From positions 62,001-126,000 of IMG/VR virus record IMGVR_UViG_3300027917_000018: 64,000 nt of DNA. One strand, 5' to 3'. A program made the translations under genes and the position numbers. This document shows positions 1 to 7,999 of the stretch, one piece after another (the first letter of the stretch is position 1; each line of letters opens with the position of its first letter). The notes under the pieces are model-generated. The model made no database searches and was not told the origin of the DNA. It worked only from the letters and a program-made list of their open reading frames with translations. This stretch comes from a virus.

Positions 1-1269
1 GCGGCCTCACCACACAGCTTTGTGGCCTACGGCAGCAACTGCTACGCGCTGAGTGGCAGCGTCGCGGACCTGCGCCCTTACGAGACTGTGGCTTTGGTGG
101 CGGACGTGACTGCCGTAGCGAGCTGCGATGACGTAGCCTGTACGGGCAGCGATGCCTCGGGTGACTCGGCCTGGTACCTCGACCAGCACGGCCAGCGGGT
201 CCAGGTCTACTTCCCGCATTTGAATCAGGGAATTCCCAGCTACGGGGCGGCACAGGAGAGGATGAGCCCCGGCTATGGGAGGACGCCGCCGGGCCGCCTC
301 TACTACAATTCCTGGGCGCAGCCGATCTGGCCCATAATGACGGCGCAGGAGGCCGCCACGGTGGACTTCGTAATGACCCCGCTGGGCTGGACCCGGAAGC
401 TTTACGTGCGCCGTGGCACTACCGTTACCGAGTACTCTTATGGCCTTGGCACGGTGCGCAAACGCATCGATTTGCAAGCCGGGGACCACGTCTTTCTTCA
501 GTTCGGCTCCAGGTCGACCAATCTGGAAGGCTACGTGGACTACGCCAAGCGCGTAACGCTGCCCGCGTATTACGACAGCGCAGTCTTGGACACCGGTACG
601 GCCTCCTCAATCAGGGCTCTTGGCTTCTGCGGCTTCTCCCAGGTCGAGGATTACGTTTTCTTCGGCACGCTGCCGGTAGAAACCGCCATGTCCCTGCCCA
701 ATCCCGACAGTATCGTCACTGTCACTGGAAGCGGAGCGGAGGAGCAGCTTCTCGTCAGAACTTTTGCCTACGGCGATCGGTACTACCCGCTGTCCTGGCC
801 AGCTTACGGCGGCGAGGTCCTCAACATGCCCGTGACCTTCAAATTTTACGCCGGGCGGAACATCGCGGGGCGGCATGGTGAAATGGATGTCTGGCTCGAC
901 CTGGATCAGAGCCTTCCCGGATTCCTCAAAGTCTCGCGCTATCACGTTTTGACCGCCGATGCGGGCCAATATCGCGTCACGGCGCAAATAGGCGACATCA
1001 ACCGGCGCGGTTTGCGAGTTTCCTCCAGCACCGAGGCGAATGAGCTGCTCTTGCCGCGTGTCTACGCAACGACAGAAGGGCAAACGATCGTGGTCGTTGG
1101 CGGTGGCACCGAGATTTACCACGATGGAAATGTTTACGCCGTAGTTGGAACTGACACAGGCATCTCGACCCAAGTCTACACAGCTCAGAGCGTATTTAGT
1201 GGTGGTGCCTGGACCACTGCGGATGGTTCGGCGTGGCTGACATCAGGAACGTTGCCTTGGCTCTCATGA
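1..1269 (+). CDS. Probable virion appendage/tail surface protein (5' end outside window)
   Basis: Reading is open from base 1, so the start lies upstream; 422 residues are visible. The protein is rich in Gly, Thr, Tyr and Ser with beta-type alternation and no enzyme motif, as is usual for tailed-phage appendage proteins. Its last 25 residues contain W-x-T-x-x-G-x-x-W-L units (near GAWTTADGSAWL) that recur in the next gene. It ends in an ATGA overlap with that gene, and another appendage-like gene follows at 1433. A surface or tail-fibre role is inferred from composition and context only. Confidence 0.75.
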   Translation, partial: AASPHSFVAYGSNCYALSGSVADLRPYETVALVADVTAVASCDDVACTGSDASGDSAWYLDQHGQRVQVYFPHLNQGIPSYGAAQERMSPGYGRTPPGRLYYNSWAQPIWPIMTAQEAATVDFVMTPLGWTRKLYVRRGTTVTEYSYGLGTVRKRIDLQAGDHVFLQFGSRSTNLEGYVDYAKRVTLPAYYDSAVLDTGTASSIRALGFCGFSQVEDYVFFGTLPVETAMSLPNPDSIVTVTGSGAEEQLLVRTFAYGDRYYPLSWPAYGGEVLNMPVTFKFYAGRNIAGRHGEMDVWLDLDQSLPGFLKVSRYHVLTADAGQYRVTAQIGDINRRGLRVSSSTEANELLLPRVYATTEGQTIVVVGGGTEIYHDGNVYAVVGTDTGISTQVYTAQSVFSGGAWTTADGSAWLTSGTLPWLS

Positions 1270-1424
1270 AACGACGAAGCTTCTTCCAACTTCTGGCGGC
1301 AGGCTTTGCGCTCCTCGTAAAAGGGTGCGTGATGCCGCCAATTCAGCCCTATAAAAACGCCTGGCTGACCGAGAACGGCGAGCCCTGGCTCACCGAGGAT
1401 GGTAAACCCTGGCTGATTGAATAG
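1266..1424 (+). CDS. 52-residue lipoprotein-like peptide with W-L-T-E repeats
   Basis: The ATG overlaps the stop of the upstream gene (ATGA). Residues 1-20 are MKRR followed by a hydrophobic stretch ending in V-K-G-C, which resembles a lipoprotein signal with Cys21, though Lys at the -2 position is unusual. The C-terminal half repeats a W-L-T-E-x-G-x unit about three times (AWLTENGEPWLTEDGKPW). The same unit closes the preceding protein, suggesting duplication or a shared partner. It could instead be a small virion peptide that assembles with its neighbour rather than a membrane lipoprotein. Confidence 0.55.
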   Translation: MKRRSFFQLLAAGFALLVKGCVMPPIQPYKNAWLTENGEPWLTEDGKPWLIE

Positions 1425-1432
1425 GAAACGCT

Positions 1433-2353
1433 ATGCCAAAAGTCTCTCAATTTGACGTGGTGACCTCTGTGTCACCGATCGACGATTATGTGCCAATCAT
1501 CGAGCTAACCGGCACTGCCCCGGACACCTACCGCCAGCGCAAGGTTCTCAAGGGCAATTTGTACGGATCGGCAGTCACGTACACCAGCACGGGCAATTAC
1601 TACCCGGACGACGGTGTGGGATTCATCAACATCAATCAAGCCACCGGCTCGGACCAGATCGACGTTCACCTTCCTCTAATTCCGCCGGGTAACACGATCG
1701 CGATTTACGTTCAAAACATCACGTTGATCGGCATTGGCTACGTGCGGATTCATGCGCCAAGTGGAAAGAAGATCGACAAGGCGGGCACGACTGCGGTGGG
1801 GCGCGACAGTGTTTTGCTACCCAAGGCTTTGGGCGCTGCCTATGGGCCGGTTGTGCTGATGGCGACTCCCAACCAGGACTACGCCTATGCCTCGGCCAAT
1901 GTCGGCAGTGCCGGGATGAACTTCCTGTTTTTTCATAGTAGTAGCGTCAGTTTGCCGAACGGAACGGGTTGGCAGCCCTGGCCCAATTTGGCGGCGGCAA
2001 CCATTATTTGGGATGACGCCTCGATGTGGAACGCGTCAGCGACGCCAACGCCAGGCTTCAATGTGCTCGGCGTTGACGCCTACATGCTTAACTGGAGCCT
2101 CGGCCAGAATTCTCCTTTGGTCATTCCGGCGGGCGTCTCGCTGGAAATTGGTTTGGGGTTCTGGTCGGTGAGCAGCTACCAGGGAACGGCTTATCAGCAA
2201 ATCGTGGGCGACGGCGTGACCGAGAACAAATTCTACGGTCAGACCAGGTTCACTGGGTTCACATCGGTTGCGATGCACCCTGTTTTCAGGCACAACCACA
2301 CATCTCCCATTGCCGTGGGCCAGCCTTATTGGAGCATCTATCGTTTCACCTAG
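1433..2353 (+). CDS. Probable tail-appendage structural protein
   Basis: 306 residues, ATG preceded by AGGAAAC. The sequence is Gly/Ser/Thr/Tyr-rich with many aromatic residues and predicted beta strands throughout; I see no catalytic motif. The C-terminal part (about 160-306, with W-Q-P-W-P and many Trp) looks like a receptor-binding or head-domain jelly roll. It follows two appendage-like genes and meets a minus-strand gene tail to tail with a 4-base overlap. The function as a fibre or decoration protein is inferred. Confidence 0.7.
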   Translation: MPKVSQFDVVTSVSPIDDYVPIIELTGTAPDTYRQRKVLKGNLYGSAVTYTSTGNYYPDDGVGFININQATGSDQIDVHLPLIPPGNTIAIYVQNITLIGIGYVRIHAPSGKKIDKAGTTAVGRDSVLLPKALGAAYGPVVLMATPNQDYAYASANVGSAGMNFLFFHSSSVSLPNGTGWQPWPNLAAATIIWDDASMWNASATPTPGFNVLGVDAYMLNWSLGQNSPLVIPAGVSLEIGLGFWSVSSYQGTAYQQIVGDGVTENKFYGQTRFTGFTSVAMHPVFRHNHTSPIAVGQPYWSIYRFT

Positions 2354-2904
2354 ACCCAGTCCGGCAGCTGTTCGGGCCGGTAAGGCAATTGCTTCTGCTT
2401 GAGCGCGACGCCCAGGCGATCACCGCGCTCCCTGAGCGAGGCTAGGAAGCCCATAATCGACTTGATGATGTGGGCTTCGGGGTCCTCCAAGCTTTCATCC
2501 AGCGCCACGTAAACGGGCGGCCCACTGGCCTCCTTGCCCACCACGATTTGGATGGCGAACTCGCTTTTGATTTCGTCGGCCAGGCGGTAGATGCAGCCAC
2601 CGTGTTTGGCCTTCCTACCCTGTGCCCCGACGGTCCAGGACGTGACATAGGCGACGTTCTCAGGCCGCTGAACCCGGAAATCGAGCAGAACGCCCGCGTA
2701 GTGCATCGAGACGCTGTGCTCGCACTCGTAATGGGTCTGAAAGCCAAGATCGCGCAGGATGCCCGCCACGCGCTTTATTCCCGCCCTGTAGGCGTCGACG
2801 CGTTCCTCGCGGGACAAGGCTCGGCGCGGCTGCGGCAGCTGATCTGAGCGAACAACAAGGCCGTTGGCGTCCGCGATCCACGTAAGCTGCTTCTGTTCAG
2901 CCAT
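2350..2904 (-). CDS. Unknown protein, 184 residues
   Basis: No family recognised. It is a soluble mixed alpha/beta protein with charged residues throughout and no membrane segment. The start is ATG at 2904, and upstream on the coding strand stand a T-rich terminator hairpin, then GTTCTA, then six bases to the ATG. That motif recurs at other probable early starts (2911, 6036, 24652, 41277, 47376). The placement after a terminator suggests independent transcription from a start very near the ATG. Confidence 0.7.
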   Translation of the reverse strand: MAEQKQLTWIADANGLVVRSDQLPQPRRALSREERVDAYRAGIKRVAGILRDLGFQTHYECEHSVSMHYAGVLLDFRVQRPENVAYVTSWTVGAQGRKAKHGGCIYRLADEIKSEFAIQIVVGKEASGPPVYVALDESLEDPEAHIIKSIMGFLASLRERGDRLGVALKQKQLPYRPEQLPDWV

Positions 2905-2910
2905 ACCCTA

Positions 2911-2916
2911 TAGAAC
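2911..2916 (-). promoter_or_regulatory. GTTCTA start-proximal motif of the 2350-2904 gene
   Basis: GTTCTA on the minus strand ends six bases before the ATG (GTTCTATAGGGTATG). The same word with 6-7 base spacing precedes the genes starting at 6029(-), 24665(+), 41270(-) and 47388(+). It may be a phage-specific promoter or initiation signal; the AGGG after it could also act as a weak ribosome-binding site. Confidence 0.45.
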
Positions 2917-2946
2917 AAAAAGCCGTCTCCCCGGAGGAAGACGGCT
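2916..2946 (-). terminator. Rho-independent terminator after the 2968-3480 gene
   Basis: On the minus strand an 8-bp stem (AGCCGTCT pairing with AGACGGCT, ten-base loop) is followed directly by TTTTTG. It lies between the stop of the gene at 2968 and the start of the gene at 2904, so it should end transcription of the former. Confidence 0.8.
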
Positions 2947-2967
2947 GTGTGAAGACTGCTAACCAGA

Positions 2968-3480
2968 TTACTGGTAGCGCGGATCGGCGGTCGGGTCGAT
3001 GGCACCACTGCCAGAATTGACCGAACCCCACTTCTTCCGCAGCTCGGGCGGCGCAAACGCGTCGTCCACAGTCCAGCCACGGCGTCCGACGGCGACCAGG
3101 TCGATCTGCGCTCCACGGATGTCACCCTTGTTGTGGATGACCGCCGTGATGTTCGCAGTGGTGGACGTGACGTATTTGCTCACTCCACCCACGGTGACCG
3201 TCGCGGCAACGCCGGAGCCGAAAAAGCCGACCCGCCTTGAGAGCAGGTTGTAGCTGATCGTCCGTTTGCCACGGGCAGCGACCGAGTACTGGGCACCAAC
3301 GTTCGCATAGCCGGACGGCGAGGTCGTTCCGTCGTACCGGCGCAGCTGGAAGGCCAGCGCAATATCACCAGTATTCTCGACAAGGAAGTCGACCGCACCG
3401 AGCCGTTCGTTTGCGGCCTGGGCGTAGCCACGCAAGGTGGTTGCGTCATTGCCGAAACCGATTGAGCTTAGTTGGTTCAT
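2968..3480 (-). CDS. Probable small virion structural protein
   Basis: 170 residues from the ATG at 3480, chosen because AGGAACAAAGT places a good Shine-Dalgarno sequence before it; a longer in-frame extension upstream lacks one. The composition is Gly, Thr, Val and Ser-rich with beta alternation through residues 30-125, then a polar C-terminus. It has its own terminator downstream, as expected for a highly expressed gene. A capsid decoration or head-associated role is possible but unproved. Confidence 0.7.
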   Translation of the reverse strand: MNQLSSIGFGNDATTLRGYAQAANERLGAVDFLVENTGDIALAFQLRRYDGTTSPSGYANVGAQYSVAARGKRTISYNLLSRRVGFFGSGVAATVTVGGVSKYVTSTTANITAVIHNKGDIRGAQIDLVAVGRRGWTVDDAFAPPELRKKWGSVNSGSGAIDPTADPRYQ

Positions 3481-3620
3481 ACTTTGTTCCTGTTGGTTTC
3501 TGTTGCCCGCCACTCAGCGAGCTGTTGTTCACGCTAAAAACCTGGTAACGGGCCTCGGTGCTTCCTTCGATTGAACTTCAATTGTTAAAGTTGGCGGCCC
3601 GTAACAGCGAGTGCGATCCG

Positions 3621-4658
3621 TTATTCCGCTTCAACCAGCTCCAAGCCAAGTTCCACTAGCTCCTCGGGCTCGATTTCGATGTTGCGGGTTCCAGGCGGCA
3701 CGCGCTCTGTGTAGCGCCGCATCACGTCCTCCCTGGACCAAAGTTTTTGCGCATCGGCGGCCTTGGCGACTTCGGTCGGAAGCTCGAAGCTGTAGACCGG
3801 TTCGGCGCGGCCCATCAGTGGATGAGCGTAGAACGCTTCCGCCTCGTCCGAATTGGCCAACAGGACCTGGAAGCGGTCTTCGCTTTTATCGCTCGCCTCC
3901 TTGCGCCAGGTATCGAAATCGACCACGCGATAGCGCGGGTAGCCAGGCAGCGGGACCCAGGTGATGTCGAAGGTATCCAGGTCAAAGACGGCCACGCGCT
4001 TGTCTTCGTCGCGTTCCCCGAAGTCCTGCTGGAACGGGCTCCCCACGTAGAAGCCTGATTTGCCGACTTTCTGCGGCTTGTGGATGTGTCCCAGGAATGT
4101 GACGCTGAAAGGCTTGAGCGCTGCCGCTGGAATGCCAGTTACGGCCTGGCCGCTGTTGAGCAAGCTGCCGACGACCTGGAAATGGCCGAGCAGCACGGAA
4201 TCGCGTCCGTGTACTTTGTGCCCGGTGTGCTTCAGCCAGTCGGTAAGGACACCGTCCGTCGACGGAAACGCGGCGCAGGCAATATAGAGGTCGTCAAACT
4301 CAATCAGGTCCGTGCGGTCGACGATCCGAAACGTTTTCCTAAACATTCTGCCGACGTGGACGGTGGTGTCGCGCAGGTACTGCTCGTGGTTGCCGATCAG
4401 CTTGATGTTCAGGTCGTGGGTCGGGAACGGCTCCAGGCCCTCCATGACCGCGTCGATCGCGGGGACGGGCAAGGAACTGCGGTCATCGGTCGTGTCCCCG
4501 AGGTCCCACAGGCAGTCGCAGCGGTGTTCCTCAAAGACGGCGTGGAGGTCCCGGTAGAACTTGCGCACGCGCATCAGCTGGAGCGGCACGTTGGCATCGA
4601 GAAAGGACATTTCATGCCCGTCGGTGGCCTGGAGGTCGGTGTAAATCAGGGCTTTCAT
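3621..4658 (-). CDS. SbcD/Mre11-type metallophosphoesterase (T4 gp47-like recombination nuclease subunit)
   Basis: 345 residues. The calcineurin-like phosphoesterase motifs appear in order: TDLQATDG near residue 7, DLGDTTDD near 53, GNHEQY near 88, LGHFQ near 153 and GHIHKP near 187, followed by YVGSP and a C-terminal capping region. In this family the protein pairs with an SbcC/gp46 ATPase to process DNA ends during phage recombination-dependent replication; no partner lies in this window. The first motif has Gln where Mre11 proteins usually have His (D-x-H), so metal binding may differ. A GTTTAC site lies just before the start codon. Confidence 0.85.
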   Translation of the reverse strand: MKALIYTDLQATDGHEMSFLDANVPLQLMRVRKFYRDLHAVFEEHRCDCLWDLGDTTDDRSSLPVPAIDAVMEGLEPFPTHDLNIKLIGNHEQYLRDTTVHVGRMFRKTFRIVDRTDLIEFDDLYIACAAFPSTDGVLTDWLKHTGHKVHGRDSVLLGHFQVVGSLLNSGQAVTGIPAAALKPFSVTFLGHIHKPQKVGKSGFYVGSPFQQDFGERDEDKRVAVFDLDTFDITWVPLPGYPRYRVVDFDTWRKEASDKSEDRFQVLLANSDEAEAFYAHPLMGRAEPVYSFELPTEVAKAADAQKLWSREDVMRRYTERVPPGTRNIEIEPEELVELGLELVEAE

Positions 4659-4700
4659 GAATTTGGTTTACGGCACGGGCCGCCTGGCTTAAAAAGGAGC

Positions 4701-4850
4701 GTGCCCGCGCTTCGACATAAGAGAAGAACGGCGGAAGCGTTGACGTTGGGCGAATTGATCACGGCGGCTTACTCCCTCTTTCCAGAGCCCATCGCGGCCT
4801 GGCTGTTGCGGGAAATGATGCGCCGTGGCTCCATCAAGCGCCTTGCCTGA
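4701..4850 (+). CDS. Possible small protein, 49 residues
   Basis: Proposed from a GTG at 4701, directly behind AAGGAG (the spacing is short). The product is basic at its N-terminus and continues as an amphipathic helix (LGELITAAYSLFPE) ending in RRGSIKRLA. No family recognised. It fills an otherwise empty gap between a divergent minus-strand gene and a promoter-like sequence. The start is uncertain, with TTG codons further in as alternatives. Confidence 0.35.
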   Translation: MPALRHKRRTAEALTLGELITAAYSLFPEPIAAWLLREMMRRGSIKRLA

Positions 4851-4856
4851 ATACCG

Positions 4857-4885
4857 TTGACGTAATTGACGTACCGTTTTTTAAG
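4857..4885 (+). promoter_or_regulatory. Sigma70-like promoter
   Basis: TTGACG (4857-4862), 17 bases, then TTTAAG (4880-4885, four of six consensus bases). A second TTGACG begins at 4866. It stands about 55 bases upstream of the gene at 4940 and probably serves the 4940-5794 group. Confidence 0.4.
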
Positions 4886-4912
4886 ACGCAAACCCCAGGC
4901 TCCACCGATAGC

Positions 4913-4918
4913 GTTCTA
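4913..4918 (+). promoter_or_regulatory. GTTCTA motif upstream of the 4940 gene
   Basis: GTTCTATAAGG lies 21 bases before the ATG at 4940, further away than in the other five cases (6-7 bases). It may belong to the same signal class or be a chance match. Confidence 0.3.
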
Positions 4919-4939
4919 TAAGGTGCGGAGCTAAGGGTG

Positions 4940-5095
4940 ATGCGACTCTACACGCTTCAAGTCAACAACGAGACCGTGATCCAGGTCGACGCGGAGCTTC
5001 CGAGCTGGTTGCCAAGAAGGCCCCGGCTCAACCTTCGGTGGCTTAGGAACCTGCTGGCGTCGTCTCTGCGTGAGCTGCTCTTGGATGCCGCGTAG
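4940..5095 (+). CDS. Small unknown protein, 51 residues
   Basis: ATG at 4940 preceded by GGAGCTAAGGGTG. The product starts as a short beta segment (MRLYTLQVNNETVIQV) and ends in a Leu/Arg-rich helix (residues 28-50). Its TAG stop lies inside a GTAGTTA motif that precedes the next gene by four bases, so the two genes are probably linked in translation. No family recognised. Confidence 0.6.
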   Translation: MRLYTLQVNNETVIQVDAELPSWLPRRPRLNLRWLRNLLASSLRELLLDAA

Positions 5096-5098
5096 TTA
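5092..5098 (+). promoter_or_regulatory. GTAGTTA start-proximal motif of the 5103 gene
   Basis: GTAGTTAAGGCATG joins the stop of the 51-residue gene to the next ATG. The same word stands before the starts at 6080, 9081, 24620(-), 25770, 29837, 51567 (as TTAGTTA), 56903 and 63878. Confidence 0.5.
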
Positions 5099-5102
5099 AG
5101 GC

Positions 5103-5474
5103 ATGAATCTGAAGCAGCTGGCTCAGCTGTTGATTGAGGGACCGAATGCTGCCGAGCAGGCTCCTGAAATCGACAAGAAGATCGCGGTTTTCCTCAACCG
5201 CGTGCTGCTGCGGCATTGGAATACGCCCAGTTTCCTCTCCTTCCTCAAAGACGTGGCGATGTTCCCGAAGGACGATGAAAGCGGCCAAGTCGTAATCCAA
5301 TTCGTTTACAATCGCCTGCCCGAGGAAGCGATCCCTTCCCTGGCCCGTTTGCTGGCTTCGCCTTCGGACCCCAAGTACTCGCGGTTTGTCGACAACGGCC
5401 AAGCCTATACCGGCGTTGAGCTGTGCGTTAAGCCGGATGACTTCGGCGGCGAGGAATACGACTACGCTTACTGA
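5103..5474 (+). CDS. Unknown protein, 123 residues
   Basis: Mostly helical, acidic, with an N-terminal Leu-rich segment (MNLKQLAQLLIEG) and an acidic Tyr-rich end (GGEEYDYAY). No motif or family recognised. It is introduced by GTAGTTAAGGC and followed closely by the gene at 5486, with a CGTAAACG word in the 11-base gap. Confidence 0.65.
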   Translation: MNLKQLAQLLIEGPNAAEQAPEIDKKIAVFLNRVLLRHWNTPSFLSFLKDVAMFPKDDESGQVVIQFVYNRLPEEAIPSLARLLASPSDPKYSRFVDNGQAYTGVELCVKPDDFGGEEYDYAY

Positions 5475-5485
5475 CGTAAACGAAA

Positions 5486-5794
5486 ATGAGCGCGGTCGCA
5501 AAGAGGATCATGGGCACGTACATCGCGGACGCGGCCCTTCCTATTTCTTCCACACGGGCTTGGCTCCAGACTCAGATGCGGCAAGGCGTCCTGCGGGGCG
5601 TCATCGAGAGGTTTGTCCGGGAGCAGCCCGAGGACTTGGACGCAGGCTTGGTGCTCGTGGAAAAAGTGGATGAATCCGTGGTAGTTGGGCGGATTCCGTG
5701 CTACGCCTACGATCACGAGAATCCGCACCCGTTTCGCACGGAAGTCCGGTTTAGCCTGGACTTGGCCAGGCGCGCCTTCACCCGGCTGGTGTAG
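5486..5794 (+). CDS. Unknown protein, 102 residues
   Basis: ATG at 5486 after CGTAAACGAAA, with no Shine-Dalgarno sequence. Helical N-terminal half, beta-like C-terminal half ending in RRAFTRLV. It overlaps the convergent minus-strand gene at 5778 by 17 bases. No family recognised. Confidence 0.6.
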   Translation: MSAVAKRIMGTYIADAALPISSTRAWLQTQMRQGVLRGVIERFVREQPEDLDAGLVLVEKVDESVVVGRIPCYAYDHENPHPFRTEVRFSLDLARRAFTRLV

Positions 5795-6029
5795 CCACCG
5801 CCGCCTTGGCCACTTCGACTTCGTAGGTGGTCTTTCGGGCTTTCTCAGTTTTCCAGCGGAGTCGCCCCATCGCGTAGTCCATCGCCAATTTGCGGCACAT
5901 GTCGAACGCGCTGCGCACGCCCTGGATGTCCGTTTTGTCCTGGTCGTAGGCTTTCTCGAAGAGGGCGTACTCTTCAGGGGTTAGCCGGAACGCGACCACT
6001 TTGCTCTTGATGACTTTGCCGTTTGCCAT
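5778..6029 (-). CDS. Small ribbon-helix-helix-like protein
   Basis: 83 residues. The N-terminal part (VVAFRLTPEEYALFEKAY) has the strand-helix pattern of ribbon-helix-helix or CopG-type DNA-binding proteins, followed by a basic helix rich in Lys and Arg and an Ala-rich tail. The start lies six bases after GTTCTA, directly opposite the GTAGTTA of the portal gene. A regulatory role is likely from fold and position but the match is short. Confidence 0.55.
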   Translation of the reverse strand: MANGKVIKSKVVAFRLTPEEYALFEKAYDQDKTDIQGVRSAFDMCRKLAMDYAMGRLRWKTEKARKTTYEVEVAKAAVATPAG

Positions 6030-6035
6030 GCTTGG

Positions 6036-6073
6036 TAGAACGGCATTTTCCAGTTCTTATGTCTCGGTAGTTA
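6036..6073. promoter_or_regulatory. Divergent junction: GTTCTA (minus) facing GTAGTTA (plus)
   Basis: In the 50-base gap, GTTCTA (minus strand, complement at 6036-6041) ends six bases before the ATG of the ribbon-helix-helix-like gene. GTAGTTA (6067-6073) ends six bases before the ATG of the portal gene. The space is too small for two ordinary leadered promoters, so these words are the best candidates for the initiation signals of both genes. Confidence 0.5.
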
Positions 6074-6079
6074 AAGCAA

Positions 6080-7999
6080 ATGGCACAGACCATCGGAACC
6101 AATCTTCTGCGCTACTTGGGCATGGTCGGCTCGACTGGCGTAAACACGGGGCGGCTTGTACCTCCTGCGGCCAGCGCCATCGCCAATCAGTTCCTTTTCA
6201 GGGAATTCGAGGAATCGGGCGCGGTGGCCGACCCCGACATCTGGACCAAGTACAACAGCGTCATGAAGCGTCCGACGACCTTCGACGCGATGCTCCAGCT
6301 GTGGGAAGAAATGGCCGATTGGGACCTGATGCACGCCGCTTTGGTCGAGGTCGTGGATGAGGCGACCGCCGTGGATATTACCAGCCCAGGCGCGATTTGG
6401 TACCAGTGCAACGACAAGGCTTTTGAGGACGAGCTGAACAGCCTGCTGGTCAAGGTGGATGCGGAGACCATCATTCGCAGCCAGGTCTGGCACGTTGCCG
6501 CCGTCGGAAACCACTTTGAGAAGATCGAGTACGCCCCGGTGGAGGGCGTGTTGGGGCTGTCCTTCGTTCATCCGATGGACATGCGGCGGTATTGGCTGGA
6601 GCGGAACCGGAAGTGCATCGGCTTTAAGTGGGCTGGGCACCGCCCGGACAAGGAGCCGGTGTTTGTTGGGCCGGACAACCAGACGCCGGTTGAGCGCGTC
6701 GCGCTTTCCACAGGCCAAAACGTTGAGGAATTGTGGTATCCGTGGGATTTCCTGCACATGCGCCGGATGTACCGGCTGCGCATTTCCGAACACGGCGAGC
6801 CCCTCTTCGCCGAGGCCGAGGGCATCTACAAGAAGCTACGGATCGCCATTGACCAGATGGTGGTTCACCGTGCCCAGGTTCAGCCCGACCGCTACGCCAT
6901 CAACATCGACGTTCAGGAGCAGCCTCCGGCAGAGCAGATGCGCACGGTCCAGCGGTGGAAGCAGCAGCTTCGGGCGAAGCTGGCGTTCGGCCAAACTGGA
7001 AACGTAAACAGTTTGAACGCGCCCACGGACTTCAGCAGCTACTACAACGCCTGGGCGCTGGACACCATCCTCTACGTGGCCCAGCCCAAGGGCTTCAATC
7101 ACGTGGTCAACAAGCTTCAGGGCACGCAGCAAGTCCCTGACGTTTACGATATTGAGCTGCTCACCGACCTTTTCTACAGCATCATCGGCATGCCGCGTTC
7201 CTGGTTTGGCGGCCAAAAGGAGGGCCAGACTTCACCGTCGGGCAAGGCGCTCCTGGCCCAGGACATCCGGTTCCTGCGCAAGATCAAGTCCATTCGAGCG
7301 CCCATCATCCAGGCGTACGTGTGGCTGGCCTACTTCCACGCAGTCCTCAAGGGCAAGGACATCCGGGAGCTGGACATCAAGGTCCTCATGCCGCCCATCG
7401 GGAGCTTGGAGGACCAGATGAAGCTGGAGATGCTCAAGCTCCAAACTGAAGTCCTGTCCGAGCTGGCCGACGTGATGCAGAAGTACAACCTGCCGCAGGA
7501 AGCCTGGGTCGAGACGGTTTTCAAGCGCTACATGCACCTGCCGGATGAGGTCGTGAACATGTTCATCACGGCCATGCCGCTGCCGTCGGAATCCTCCGAT
7601 GTGACGGGCGGCCCGGCGGAAGGCCGCAAGCCCGCGCCCAGGGTTGGAAAGCTCATCCAGGAGGCTGAAGCCCTGGCGGACAAGAATCCCAGGCTGCGCC
7701 AACTGCTGGGTCAGATGCGCGAGGCGCAATGGGGTGTCAATGTCACGGATGTCAACCGGGCCGTGCTCCGCCGCTTCAAGACTCGCGACGATGTCGCCCT
7801 TGCGCCGCAGCTTAAGGAGAACGATCTGATCATCAGTTCCTTTGGCAAGCACCCGCTCGAACTCAAACGCGTAAACGGAAATGGTTCGAGCCAGGGGCGT
7901 ATGTCTTTGACCGAGCAGTTGCAGGAAGGCATCACCCAGGGCGAGCCGGTCGCCCAGCCTAATGGCGGTTGGCGGCAATTCTATCCTGAGAAGTTCTGA
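6080..7999 (+). CDS. Portal vertex protein (T4 gp20-like)
   Basis: 639 residues. The portal forms the dodecameric ring through which DNA is packaged and to which the neck and tail attach. The sequence has the family layout: an N-terminal helical region with a WEEMADWDLMHAALVEVV segment, a long central wing, a conserved helix-linked core around residues 250-300 (DQMVVHRAQVQPDRY), and the LLTDLFYSIIGMPRSWFGG segment near residue 355, which corresponds to the partner-binding stretch before the crown. The length is slightly above that of T4 gp20. It is followed with TGATG coupling by the gp25-like gene. Confidence 0.85.
   Translation: MAQTIGTNLLRYLGMVGSTGVNTGRLVPPAASAIANQFLFREFEESGAVADPDIWTKYNSVMKRPTTFDAMLQLWEEMADWDLMHAALVEVVDEATAVDITSPGAIWYQCNDKAFEDELNSLLVKVDAETIIRSQVWHVAAVGNHFEKIEYAPVEGVLGLSFVHPMDMRRYWLERNRKCIGFKWAGHRPDKEPVFVGPDNQTPVERVALSTGQNVEELWYPWDFLHMRRMYRLRISEHGEPLFAEAEGIYKKLRIAIDQMVVHRAQVQPDRYAINIDVQEQPPAEQMRTVQRWKQQLRAKLAFGQTGNVNSLNAPTDFSSYYNAWALDTILYVAQPKGFNHVVNKLQGTQQVPDVYDIELLTDLFYSIIGMPRSWFGGQKEGQTSPSGKALLAQDIRFLRKIKSIRAPIIQAYVWLAYFHAVLKGKDIRELDIKVLMPPIGSLEDQMKLEMLKLQTEVLSELADVMQKYNLPQEAWVETVFKRYMHLPDEVVNMFITAMPLPSESSDVTGGPAEGRKPAPRVGKLIQEAEALADKNPRLRQLLGQMREAQWGVNVTDVNRAVLRRFKTRDDVALAPQLKENDLIISSFGKHPLELKRVNGNGSSQGRMSLTEQLQEGITQGEPVAQPNGGWRQFYPEKF

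Noticed and set aside
2904-2916. T7-type promoter core (CTATAGGG) before the ATG at 2904
   Set aside because: Only the initiation region matches; the upstream T7 specificity bases are absent, and other GTTCTA sites lack the GGG.
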